The notes under the pieces: generated by a model
What the model was told of the DNA's origin: nothing
Seen by the model: only the letters and a program-made list of their open reading frames with translations
Database searches by the model: none
Origin: Cladopsammia gracilis
Lineage: Eukaryota; Cnidaria; Anthozoa; Scleractinia; Dendrophylliidae
Assembly: GCA_022457155.1 (NCBI GenBank)
Contig: JAJGOT010000090.1
Span: 682,001 to 746,000, forward strand
Direction of reading: 5' to 3'
Length of the DNA: 64,000 nt
Made by a program: the position numbers and the translations under genes
Part shown: positions 44,798-55,046 of the stretch, piece by piece
Numbering within the stretch: position 1 is the first letter of the stretch
Layout of the letters: each line of letters begins with the position of its first letter

Positions 44798-45227
44798 ATT
44801 ATGGCCCAAAGTTTGATGCAGGACCAGGAAATGGGCAGAATAGCGCTGGAGCCATATGGAACACCTACAATGACCCTGAACGGATGAGCCCTTATCACTG
44901 TGTACTCACCTCCGTTGCATGGGCAAGTCCCTCGGGGCCCATAACTTTGATGTAGGACTAGGAAATGGGCAGAATAGTGCTGGAACCATAAGAAACCCCT
45001 AAAATGACCCTGTACGTATGAGTCCTTTTCACTGTGTACTCACCTTTGTTGCATGGGCAAGTCCCTTGGGGCCCATAAGTTTGATGTAGGACCAGGAGAT
45101 GGGCAGAATAACACTGGAGCCATAAGGAGCTCCTGAAATGACTCCAAAGGGATGAGCACCTTCAGCAACAGTACTCTCTGGTGGGATGACAGGATGTGAC
45201 GGCAAGAATGGGATCAAGTGTTTCTTC
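44798..45227 (-). pseudogene. GLDC: Triplicated glycine decarboxylase (GLDC) exon
   Basis: Glycine decarboxylase is the P-protein of the mitochondrial glycine cleavage system. On the minus strand 45227-45044 (184 bp) reads [16 protein letters not shown], then [30 protein letters not shown], with acceptor CCCGCAG and donor GTGAGT. These are a very conserved part of the family. Two more copies lie about 134 bp apart downstream. The middle one (about 44910-45030) keeps its donor but has TAG in place of the Trp codon of ISW. The last (about 44798-44890) is shortened and lacks the donor. No other GLDC exon was found on either side, so this is a gene fragment that was tandemly copied, or one exon of a gene whose other exons lie beyond recognition. 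Confidence 0.75.
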
Positions 45228-45324
45228 CTGCGGGATGAACATACAAAAGAGTTTACTTGGGTAATCATACTTTCTTTAATGCAAATTTTTATTGAACATA
45301 ACATGAAATACGGTTACAGTTTAC

Positions 45325-45604
45325 ACCTGGGGAGGAGGGGGGGGGGGTTCTCATACATAAGGTATAGAAATCGGAGAGTTTTGGTCTAGAATAGGGTATC
45401 AATTACCGGGAAACTGATTAGTGATATGAAAATATAGTTTCTGAAAAATAGCGAGTCTGTGATATGGTAGGCATTTTGGTATCTACCGTAGTCTAGAATA
45501 AGTTTGCAAAAACCAGCTGAACATGGTCTGGTATAAGGTAAGCGTTTTAGAGTCCCAGCGGCACACCCCCACCCAGAAATATACAAATTACCCTCCCCCC
45601 CGGG
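45325..45604. mobile_element. CCCGGGGG-type MITE, GTGCCGCTG subfamily
   Basis: G-rich left end followed by CTCATACATAAGGTATAGAA. Right end GTCCCAGCGGCACACCCCCA and CCCTCCCCCCCGGG. The right end is nearly the same as in 9406-9846. Confidence 0.75.
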
Positions 45605-45707
45605 AGGAGAGATAATACAGAGTCTTAAATTGCATTTATTTATCTTCTACACGAACAGTTATAGAATAATAATAATTTGCATTTGTATAGCGCCATAACT
45701 CCACTAA

Positions 45708-45893
45708 TAGGCCATTTGCACGATGGCGTCATTTGACTACAACTACCAGAATTCATTTCGTTTTTCCTTTCTTATTTAAATTTTGTAATCCCAGTGCGGT
45801 TTAAATAACAATAGCCCTAATTTGCACTACAAAACAAACAACTGAAGGATTCTGGTAGTTGTAGTCATATGACGTCATCGCGCAAATGGCCTA
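45708..45893. mobile_element. Hairpin MITE (TAGGCCATTTGC) inside another repeat
   Basis: TAGGCCATTTGCACGATGGC and GACTACAACTACCAGAA are mirrored at the right. Flanks TTTGTATAGCGCC and TCCATGGCACTTTACAA look like one older repeat split by the insertion. Confidence 0.8.
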
Positions 45894-46139
45894 TTGTCCA
45901 TGGCACTTTACAATAATAACCAAAAAAGCATTTAACATTAAAATACCTAAAAACGCATAAAATATGAAGACAAGACAAAAAAAATAAAGATGATGAACAT
46001 GATGATGATTCTGATAAATATGATGTATGGTGATAACGATTGTGGTGATAATTATCATGATAATGACAATATTACATAACAATAATAATATTAAAAAATA
46101 ATAATGATGACAATGATAATGCCGATGACTACGTGGTAT

Positions 46140-46292
46140 CACCGCTAAATGTAAAAACAACCCTTACCAACCGTAAATGTAATAAACTTTAACGCTAAAT
46201 GTAATACCAAGCGTAAATGTATTAACTTTTAACGCTAAATGTAATAAATCACCCCACCGTAAATGTAATAAACTTTCACGCTAAATGTAATA
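46140..46292. repeat. CGCTAAATGTAATAA dispersed-tandem motif
   Basis: Seven copies of CGTAAATGTAATAA or CGCTAAATGTAATAA with ACTTTAA spacers. A GATGATAATGATAA-rich stretch lies just before it, at about 46000-46110. Confidence 0.75.
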
Positions 46293-46330
46293 ACACGGTA
46301 ATAGAGTACTAAACAGTAAGCAATGCACAT

Positions 46331-46631
46331 TCGCGTAAAAGCCACTCTATGCCTTATGAAGGATAAGATATGGGTGAAAAATTTTGCATAAGGCACAAGT
46401 TGAGCTTAAACAGGAATTTGCCAGCGCCGCTAAAGGGGAGGAGGGTGAGGAAACTTGTAGAAACGATCCAGTCGAGTAGACTTGCGAGAAGAGAGAGATT
46501 TTGCATGCAAGGGCGTGTAAAAGGTCTTGAAAATCTCGCTAGGGACTTTTCTGGCCAATAGAATGCCTGCCACGAGAGCACGTTGTTATCTGATCATTCA
46601 AAACGACATACGGCGGCTTTTACGCGAATGA
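46331..46631. mobile_element. MITE with ATTCGCGTAAAAGCC ends
   Basis: ATTCGCGTAAAAGCC and GGCTTTTACGCGAAT, about 300 bp apart. The interior has no matching long frame. From 46632 to 47520 I see no gene. Confidence 0.65.
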
Positions 46632-47519
46632 GAATAGCATGAATGTTCTTCAAATGTTTTTTCCTCCCTTTTAACTAACTTCCTAACATTAACTGGCCAA
46701 ACACATATTCTCTTACACCATGTCTTTTCTTTCCTAGATTCCTAATTCTTCTCCAATTTTTCAGCTGGAAGGTAACCGACTTGCAACTTCCCATGACTGC
46801 ACTTGACCATGCAATATATATTCCTTCATAAAGAGAAAGAGAAAGAGACAATAAAAGGAAAGGAAAAAAAACACGTGTTTTGTTTACTGATCCGTTTCTG
46901 TTCCTTTCCTTCGCCCCCAAGATCACAAGCACTGGTAGTAGTATAAAAATAGACAGGCTAAACATGGCTCCCACCCGTCGCAAAAAAGTATTTTAAAAGC
47001 CTAAAGTAAAAGCTTTCCCAGTAAGACTTCAGAGAGAATTGCGCCTTTAGATCACAGTTATGAATTTGTTTTCTTCGATGATATTGACGGCTTTTGATCT
47101 CGGCGGATTATCTCTCAAATTGATAGGAGGATTTCATGCTGTCCAGAGCCGTTAGAATTATTTTATTTCTTTATGCCGTTGTTCGGTGCTAGCTCTATTG
47201 GCATACATTGCGGTTTCTTTGGCTCACTTTTGTTGCAAGATAAATACTTATCGGCTAAAGTTTGTTATCGCTATAAAAGTGCTAGGATCGTTAAATTTCT
47301 CAGGCAGTGATTTAATATCTAAAGTCTGCGGTGTTCAAGACTTGTGAGAAAGTGTTCCCGGCATCACGGATATAGGCGTCTTAGATCCGAGTCTCAAAAA
47401 GCCGTAGTCTACAATTCCACTGCAATGAATTCATGAATTCTTGCAATAATTTTTAGCTCCTTAGTTAGTTCTATAGTTGAGTAGTGTGTCTCAGTGGAGC
47501 TAGGATAAACCATCATTGG

Positions 47520-47735
47520 TAAACAAGTTGTGGTCTCTTTTATGATGTAACAGGTTACCATAGTAACAGTATAACCTGTTAAAGACGCCCTTAATTTTAG
47601 ATTTACGTGCTTATAACTAAAAACCGAGCTGGATGACCCCCAAAAATTGTAATTGACATGTTAAGATACAAATTTTTGCAAAGTTTAAAAAAATTCTGTT
47701 CATAGGGTTCAGAGCCACCTTAAATTTAATTGTTC
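47520..47735. repeat. Dispersed repeat shared with 19.4 kb
   Basis: GTTACCATAGTAACAGTATA, GCAAAGTTTAAAAAAATTCTG and GGGTTCAGAGCCACCTTAA correspond in reverse to 19345-19690. Confidence 0.5.
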
Positions 47736-48205
47736 ACGAAAACGGTCGCCCAGCCTCCTCCCTGTTTCGCCAATGTATATCTTTTTGCAAGAAGTACATG
47801 TTATGCAGTAGATAACATTTACGGAGGTGCATGTGAAACGATCAGTGATTTTAATAGATCGTTTGGGTCCCGTTATTTTGTCCGCGTTGTGAATGAAAGG
47901 ACAAGTGTTACATCGTGTGCGTGTGCATTTAAAAGTTCCCGGTTCATCGTCAGATTTCAGTGCGCTCGTAACTAGAAAGTTGCCTATGTTTTTGTCACAT
48001 TTGAATGAAATTAGTGGGGGTTGTGAAAAAATTCTGCCAGTTTCGGGGTCGTTTTGGAGAAATTTAAATTTTCTAAAATGATGCTTTTGACTGTGTGATT
48101 GTGTGGGTGGAAAGTGAGGGTGAATGGAATTATCTCGTTCTCTTCCTTCTGTGACGTTTGTAGTGCTGACTGTCTGTCGATCTGTTGTGCACATTGTTGG
48201 CTCTG
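47731..48205 (-). pseudogene. Penelope-like element, inverted upstream part
   Basis: On the minus strand the frame reads PPLISFKCDKNIGNFLV, CTRTRCNTCPF, then FTCTSVNVIYCITCTSCKK and IYIGETGRRLGDRFRE. This is the Cys-rich linker and the start of the GIY-YIG endonuclease of a Penelope-like retroelement. Upstream, near 48070, the frame shifts (a QQIDRQSALQTSQKE-like stretch is in another frame). It stops at the same point of the domain where the plus-strand part begins. Confidence 0.75.
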
Positions 48206-48206
48206 A

Positions 48207-48440
48207 GCGACCGTTTTCGTGAACATCTCCGAGACGTTGAAAAATATGACAAAGACGCATCCAAACCAGTCGCGCGTCATTTCAATCTTACTAACCATTC
48301 TAAACAACACATGATAATCTGCGGCCTTTCCCTACATCAGGGTAACACAGAAAGCCGTAAAAACTTAGAACAAAAAATCATCTTTCAAATCGGCATTCTC
48401 AAACCCCACGGAATTAACGAACGCTTTTCATTCAACTAAT
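48207..48440 (+). pseudogene. Penelope-like element, 3' coding part
   Basis: The plus strand continues the same domain: DRFREHLRDVEKYDKDAS, ARHFNLTNHSKQHM, then LEQKIIFQIGILKPHGINER and a stop at about 48439. The first 19 nt (48207-48225) duplicate, inverted, the end of the minus-strand part (47731-47749). The coding frame here is open. Confidence 0.75.
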
Positions 48441-48529
48441 TTACATTTGTTTTTCACGTCACCAAATTTCCACCAATAGCGTAGCTCCACCGCTTACTAT
48501 ATAAAACGACACACTACCCACAATTCCTT

Positions 48530-48578
48530 GATTCGCTCTGACGAAGGGCTAGCGCTCGAAACGTCAGCTATTTGAATC
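48530..48578 (+). ncRNA. Hammerhead ribozyme-like motif of a Penelope-like element
   Basis: The core CTGACGA (48538-48544) is followed by a short stem II (GGGC/GCTC around TAGC), GAAAC (48558-48562) and GTC (48563-48565). Outside, GATTC-GCT (48530-48537) pairs with AGC (48566-48568) and GAATC (48574-48578) to form stem I with an internal loop. This matches the type I arrangement of hammerheads known in Penelope-like elements. Cleavage would fall after C48565. Stem III is minimal, as in that group, so activity may need a dimer. Confidence 0.7.
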
Positions 48579-48594
48579 TTTTTACGGTGGTCAA

Positions 48595-48780
48595 TAGACA
48601 AATTCGGCTAACGCATTGTTGTACCCAATTCAAACCTTCTGGGGATAAGTTTCTTTGTTCACAATATTTCCATATAATTTCCATGTCAATGCTTCATTGA
48701 TATGGAAATATGACGAACAAAGAGTTCTAATCCCAAAAGGTTTGAATTGGGTACAACAATGCGTTAGCCGAATTTGTCTA
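48595..48780. mobile_element. MITE with 44-bp perfect inverted ends
   Basis: TAGACAAATTCGGCTAACGC, then ATTGTTGTACCCAATTCAAA and CCTT, is exactly mirrored at the right. A second inner hairpin is built on TTTCCATAT. It has few differences, so it is young. Confidence 0.9.
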
Positions 48781-48797
48781 TTTACCTTATCGACTCA

Positions 48798-48990
48798 GGC
48801 CCCGTCCACACGTATCCGGATATTTTTGAATCCGAAACTTTTTTGTTGCGGATTGGCCTTCCGTCTACACGTATCCGGCGAATTCGGGCAAAATACGATT
48901 CGAATACACTACGTGTGGACGCGAATATTTTCTAATCCGTAACAAAAAAGTTGCGGATTCAAAAATATCCGGATACGTGTGGACGGGGCC
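48798..48990. mobile_element. PIF/Harbinger-like MITE, TCA target duplication
   Basis: GGCCCCGTCCACACGTATCC, then GGATATTTTTGAATCC, is mirrored at the right. TCA flanks both sides (48795-48797, 48991-48993). Confidence 0.85.
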
Positions 48991-49395
48991 TCAGTCGATA
49001 AAACTAAATTCTCGTGTCCCCCCGCCCTCCCCCCCCCCTCCCTCCACCGACGCAGCACCACAGTTTCTCTAGAAACTAACCCCATCCATAGAATTACCAG
49101 TAGTCATGATATATTGTTACAAAGCGACTGGATTTAAGAGATGATTTAGCTCGAAGAGAACGAAGCCTGTAGAGTAACGTGTGTTGTAGGCCAAATTCGG
49201 AAAAAAAAATCGTTATTTTGAAAACGCGAACCGTAACACACCTGGCTTGGCTTACAGGACTTGTTGACTTTAACTCCTTAATTCATTTCCAAATTAAAAC
49301 CTGTTAATAAAACCCTAAAGTGTAGACATTCACATGAAAGTTCTTTAACAGCACTTTCCATGTTGACATTAAGCGAATCCTCGTATTCGTGTTAA

Positions 49396-49994
49396 GGTGA
49401 TTCCCTGGTTTTGCACTGCGCATAAACATTGCGACATCAGATTGAAAAAATGGCGGCTTTTGTGAGGAAAGCCGGCCTTTCCCACGATAGAAAAGGACTC
49501 TGTGAGTGTTAGCGCAAAATCGAGCACGGTGACCCCCATTTTATACTGCATAAATTCAATCAGGACAGTGTTCCCAACGCAAATTTAAAAAGTGAGCAAA
49601 AATCTATGATCAGATTTTGCACAGTTTATAGAAATCCTACGAAGAAAGCCATTTTGGGTAGAGGACCGCACACCAAGCAACCGTCTACTGTTCGAGTGTT
49701 CAGTAAATTTGAAGCTTTTTGGACACGTTTTCTATGATACAGACGATTATACATATGTATAAAGTCAACTTATACGCGAAATATCAATATGCAGTGGAAA
49801 TATTGAGCATATTAGCTTCACGCGGTTATTGCCTGAAAATGCCTTTAAACACTGTATTCGTCAGCAGTATACCACTAAAACGAGCACGGTGACCCCTCAT
49901 TTTTGTTGCAATTTTGGAACCTTCATGACTTGTTCAATATTTGTGCCAAGTTTCATTACAAATCTATGACAGATTCTTTTTCCAGGGAATTACC
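49396..49994. mobile_element. piggyBac-like MITE, TTAA target duplication
   Basis: GGTGATTCCCTGG at the left and CCAGGGAATTACC at the right, flanked by TTAA (49392-49395, 49995-49998). Copy 2 of the duplication has one TTAA at that place. There is no transposase; an inner repeat CGAGCACGGTGACCCC occurs twice. Confidence 0.9.
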
Positions 49995-50228
49995 TTAAAT
50001 GAACAATCGCTTTGTAAAAGCAGCCGTGGGTCTTTCGTTACGAAGAAAAGAGTGTGTGTCAGCAATCCTTGTGTGTCTGTGAATAAACCTTACATTCAAA
50101 TTAAAGTATTCAATTGTATTTTTCTGCAGTGCTGTTTGGTTTACAATGTTTTGCCCCCCAAAAAAACTTCCAAAAAAAGATTTACCTTCAAATTTTTATG
50201 TTTCATATTTTTATTGACAGTGAAAATG

Positions 50229-50655
50229 CCCGGGGTGGCGGGTACTCAACAAAGTTTTGTACGGGGATGCTCCGCCCCGAGGTCCAAACCCTTACCCTTT
50301 CATATACCGCTTTTATCAGAAAAGGTACCACTTTCATATACCTTTCATTGAAAATGGTACCCCTTTCATATACCTTTCAGTGAAAATGGTACCCCTTTCA
50401 TATAGCCTTTACGTGCGTCTGTTTGATATATTATGAAAGACCCTTTTTGTAATACTTAAATGGCAGTTTTCCCTACCTTTTTATGCTTCAACGGCGTGTT
50501 TTCGCTACCATTTCCTATTCTTCGTAAAAATCCCTACCCTTTCATATACTTCAACTCGTGAACTCCCTACCCTTTCATATACCTCCAGCCTAAAAAAGGT
50601 ACCCCTTTCGGGCGGAGCATCCCCGTATAGCCCATTATAGGGAGTACCCCCGGGG
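50229..50655. mobile_element. CCCGGGG-type MITE, 8-bp target duplication
   Basis: CCCGGGGTGGCGGGTACTC at the left and GAGTACCCCCGGGG at the right. TGAAAATG lies on both sides (50221-50228, 50656-50663) and only once in the empty copy at about 51919. The interior repeats CCCTTTCATATACC. An 8-bp duplication suggests a hAT-like family. Confidence 0.9.
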
Positions 50656-51367
50656 TGAAAATGTTAATTACTTACTCTTACTTGAACACGTAAGTTTACG
50701 GATCAGTTGGGACAATTTGACAGAAAGCTGGTGTTTACATTGTCTTACTCAGTACGCCTCTTTGACGTTTAGCCAACCATAACTTGAATGACCATACCGA
50801 CGTCACTTCGTCACTACGTCTGGCGTCAGACTCGCCCAGAATCACGGTGATAAACGTAGACTATATATAATTCACAATAGTGGACCTCCCGAGAGGCGTT
50901 CCCTGTAAGACAATTTAAACACCAACTTTCTATCAATTGCGGCTACTGGTGCATTACCTCGTGTCAGTCACAGGTGAAACAAAAAAGTCCAGCTCACCAC
51001 CGATCAATAAAGATTTGCACGTACTTTGGGGCCGACTGCCTCAAAAGGCAAGATCACATTTTTATGATGCTCGATTTAGGGTATCAGCTCCATTGTTCAT
51101 TGTACACTTCTATTGTATTAGGTAAAATTATGTATTCTAATATATGCTATGGCATTATATTCTATTGTATTGTCGTCCTTTTGTGTTCTAATATTCTATT
51201 GTTTTAACAAAAGAATGAGTGTTACCCCTTAATCGCGCATGGTATACACATTTTTCCGTTTGACGTTGATACAATTTTACCCAAATGTCATAAAGTTGTG
51301 CTTGCAGTCGTTTGTTTGTTGCAACATAAATAAAAGGCGATAAAACAATTTATATAAAAGTCCGCAA

Positions 51368-52028
51368 ACTAGAATTACCAGTAGTCATGATATATGGTTA
51401 CAAAGCGACCTGATTTAACGGTGATGATTTAGCGCCAAGAAGACAAAGCCTGTATAATTCTTTTTAATGTGTGCTGTGGGCCAAATTAGAGGAAACGAAA
51501 AGCGAACCATAACATACCCGGCTGGGCTTACAGGACCTTACAGGACTTGTTGACCTTAAAAATATAACTCCTTAAATTCATTTCCAAATTAAAACCTGTA
51601 AATAAAACCCTGAAGTGTAGACATTCACATGAAAGTTCTTTAACAGCACTTGCCATGTTGACATTATGCGAGTTCTCGTATTCGTGTTAAATGAACAATC
51701 ACTTTGCAAAAGCAACCGTGGTTTTTTCGTTACGACGAAAAGAGTGTGTGAATCAGCAATCCTTGCGTGTCTTTGAATAAACCTTTTTACATTCAAGTTA
51801 AAGATATTCAATTGCATTTTTCTGCAGTGCTGTTTGGTTTTCAATGTTTTGCCCCCAAAAAATAATTCCAAAAAAAAGGGTTTACTTTCATATTTTTGTT
51901 TCATATTTTTATTGACAGTGAAAATGTTAATTACTTACTCCTACTTGCACACGTAAGTTTACGGATCAGTTGAGGCAACTGACAGAAAGCTGGTGTTTCA
52001 ACTGTCTTACTCAGTACGCCCCTTTGAA
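51368..52028. repeat. Segmental duplication, copy 2 (empty sites preserved)
   Basis: Direct copy of 49084-50765 without the two MITEs. It has small indels and substitutions. The joined reading of a single TTAA and a single TGAAAATG shows the pre-insertion state. Between the copies (50766-51367) no gene is seen. Confidence 0.9.
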
Positions 52029-52639
52029 GGTGAAACATTTATGTAGAATGTATTGTTTCTGTTTATGCCAAGATAAACTCATCTGAAATAGGTGAAATAG
52101 TATATAGTTTGCCCTGAAGTCGCTGCAGTGAAGAGTTCCAGAGTAGGGTAACTTGATTTTTTTGCTTTTTAATGTTATCTGCAAACTGCCTTTCTCTAAA
52201 AAAAAGAAAACGCGACTAAGCATAATATAGGCTTTCATTTAAAAAGATGAGAATTTACTTAAAGGTTCATTTTCCAAATATTCAAACTTTTTATGTTCGT
52301 AGAAACCGAACCGGGTCTGGCTTAACCGTATGAGTTTTTTCCCGCACGTTTTTGGACGGTTCCTTCAGGAAACAAGAGTTTCATTAATTCCCCTCCTCGA
52401 TTCGTATTTTTCTTTTAATTTCAACATGTTTTTATGATTACAATTGGCATGGGATAATATGCGAGCTGGACATATCGTCATCGTTATGTGTCTTATGTGA
52501 TATCAGGAGCCGATAGTGTTCTTTATAATGTTTACATGCAGGACTTTAAAATCAAATTTGCCACTTACTGCACCATGTTGTTTTTGACAACGATATTGTT
52601 TTGTACTGGGCCCTATTTTTATGGTATTTTCATGATTAA

Positions 52640-53000
52640 CCCTTTCACTTCCAGAGTCAATTATGGAGATATGTAGTGTAGTACTAACTTTTGTGTCTGT
52701 TAACCCTTTCACTCCCAGAGTCAATTATGGAGACATGTAGTGTAGTTCTAACTTTTGAGTCTGTGGACGAAATCCTATGGTGTAACCATTCAAATGAAAC
52801 CTCTTCAGCAGTACTTTTGCATGGCACCATTTGTTCTAACTTTTGAGTCTGTTGATGAAATCCTATGGTGTGACCATTCAAATGAAACCTCTTCGCCAGC
52901 ACTTTTGCGTGGTACTATTTTTTTTTCAGTATTTTACAAAATGAAATTTGGGATTTTTCTTAAAGTTTGCTGTTTGGCACCCTTGGGAGCTTGCTTAAGT
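52640..53000. repeat. Dispersed repeat with CCTATGGTGTGACCATTCAA
   Basis: AACCCTTTCACTCCCAGAGT starts two neighbouring partial copies (52640, 52701). The block GAAATCCTATGGTGTRACCATTCAAATGAAACC occurs at 52769 and 52857, again at about 53826, and in reverse at about 58440-58500. Confidence 0.75.
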
Positions 53001-53382
53001 TTGCTTAATATCTTGAAAAAGACGACAAAATCGCCAAAAGTGATGAAATTAAGCAAAGAAATATTAACTAACGGCTAAAAGTGTGAAAATTCCACAGGAA
53101 TGGCAATCATGTTTGATTTCTTGACCGCCTGTCGACACGAAATCAAATCTGATGAACTGTTATCCACTTCTATCCTTGTAATGCTGCACTTTATCTCCAA
53201 TCTACCGCTTCTGTTTTACCCAATAGAATCTTTTTTATCCAGTTAAGTTTTATATTTTGCGATATGACATGGAAATAAGGTTAGCGAAATTTTGTTATCC
53301 TGGCCTGACAGTGTCCCCGCTTAAGGGGATAACGGAACGTCGCTCTATTCTGACAGACAAAACTGACTAGGCCCAAACCAGA

Positions 53383-53508
53383 TTAGGCCCAGTTCAAACG
53401 TCGAACTTCACATGTGCCGAACCTAATGCAAATGAACAAGAACAATAGATTTTGCTCATTTGCATTAGGTTCGGCACATGTGAAGTTCGACGTTTGAACC
53501 GGGCCTAA
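53383..53508. mobile_element. Hairpin MITE, TTAGGCCC ends
   Basis: TTAGGCCCAGTTCAAACGTC then GAACTTCACATGTGCCGAAC is mirrored at the right with a single C/G change and a loop of about 20 bp. The GGCCC start resembles PIF/Harbinger MITEs. Confidence 0.88.
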
Positions 53509-54374
53509 GTAATGAAATTCCGGCGTTAATTTTCTGTTAGAACGTCCAAAATTTAAAAGAGTTAACTAATGCCTTTCTTTTGTAGAAATTAAATTTAAGT
53601 TTAACGACATTTCGAAACATATTTAGTTCAAAAAACTATCGAGTCAACAACTTGATCACCATGACTTCAAGACCTCTAAAACAATTTTATTGTACGTTAA
53701 AACGTACATTGCACACACCCTGAAATTACGAAATGATAGATTTTTACGTAATTCTTCACCCCGAAATCACAAAATGTTACATCAGTCTCCCTTTTTATTT
53801 CTGGCATATTGTTTGAATCTGTTCACTAAATCCTATGGTGTGACCATTCAAATGAAACCTCGTTGGCAGTACTTTTGCAAGGTGCCATTTATTTTTTAAT
53901 TGTTTACAAAATGAAATTTGGGATTTTTCTCGAATTTCAATATTTGGCACCCTTGGGAGTTCAAAGGTTAAGCACCGTATTGGGTGCGGGTATCGCAACT
54001 TACCAAGGCATAAGTGAAGATTCTTTTTTTTTTGTTCAATTCTTATGGCTTTGACTGCCGAGAGTCAACCTGGTGTGGTGTAAGCTGGTCCTAACTTCTT
54101 AGTCTGTGGTTGAAATTATGTCGTGTGACCAGCCAAAGGAATGTCAAACCGAAATATTGGGCAAATTTGTTTGAATATATATATTTTGTTTTATTCTTTT
54201 GTTTACTCCTTCATCGCCTTGCCGTAAGGATCAGTTTGCCGTTTTCTGATTTTCTACAAACGAATGTACCTGTTTATCTGCGCAAGGTGCTTCAGACTTC
54301 AGACTTCAGACTTTGCTCATTCAAGAACTACAGCCTTCTTTAAATGTTAACGTCAGCTGTGACAAGCTGATGTC

Positions 54375-54735
54375 GCTGCCCGGGGAGGGGGGGGGGGGAT
54401 TACTGAGGTCAACTTTTGCTGAGTTTGTGCCGCTGGTCTCTCAGAGCCCCTACCCCATTATAGTGTACTCTGTGGCCACTTATAGACCCCATCTTAGTAA
54501 CTTTTGAGTAAATGTAAATTTCGAAATCCCAACTTTTTTTCACCGCGAATCTTTCCATTTTCTGTAATCTCTGCTAAAATAAAACTACCCGAAATATACT
54601 TGCCAGATCGAATTTTCTTACCCCAAAAAATCTCGACAGTTTGTGTCCCCATTCTAGTAACTGTATTGAAACTGCAACCCCATTATCGTGAAAATGCGAC
54701 CCCATCCAGCGGCACATCCCCATTAGCCCATTATA
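54375..54735. mobile_element. CCCGGGGG-type MITE
   Basis: CCCGGGGAGGGGGGGGGGGG, then GTGCCGCTGG at the left and CCAGCGGCACATCCCCATTA at the right, with two CCCCATTATAG-like blocks. Confidence 0.65.
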
Positions 54736-54765
54736 ACCGTTATATAACCGTTTTTATTTTATAAA

Positions 54766-54936
54766 AGAAATAAAAAAACTTGTTCCTCGTGCATTGTTGA
54801 GTTATATAAGCACTTGGGAATTTTTAAGAACACTCGTGCTTCTCTGCACTTCTCTCGTGTTCTTAAAAATTACCGCGTGCTTATATAACTCAATAATGCA
54901 CTCGGCGCGTTTTTTATTTCTTTACTATAGATTCTG
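54766..54936. mobile_element. Hairpin MITE
   Basis: AGAAATAAAAAA, GTGCATTGTTGAGTTATATA and TTTTTAAGAACACTCG are mirrored at the right, with a centre near 54845. Confidence 0.75.
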
Positions 54937-55046
54937 ATTTTAAAATTTAGCTCCGTGCCCGGAAAGTTATCGGGTCTTCGAGAAACGGGCCCCAGAACCA
55001 GCAAAACTAGTGTCTTTTAATATGCATATTATTTTTAGGTTACGTG

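Larger units (their letters stand above)
49084..50765. repeat. Segmental duplication, copy 1 (with two insertions)
   Basis: From TAGAATTACCAGTAGTCATG to CTTACTCAGTACGCC this matches 51368-52028, apart from a 599-bp insertion at 49396 and a 427-bp insertion at 50229. No coding exon was recognised in it. Confidence 0.9.

Noticed and set aside
46675..46983. 102-codon minus-strand frame with a hydrophobic start
   Set aside because: No conserved motif, no splice context and low-complexity Ser/Leu runs; nothing supports coding.
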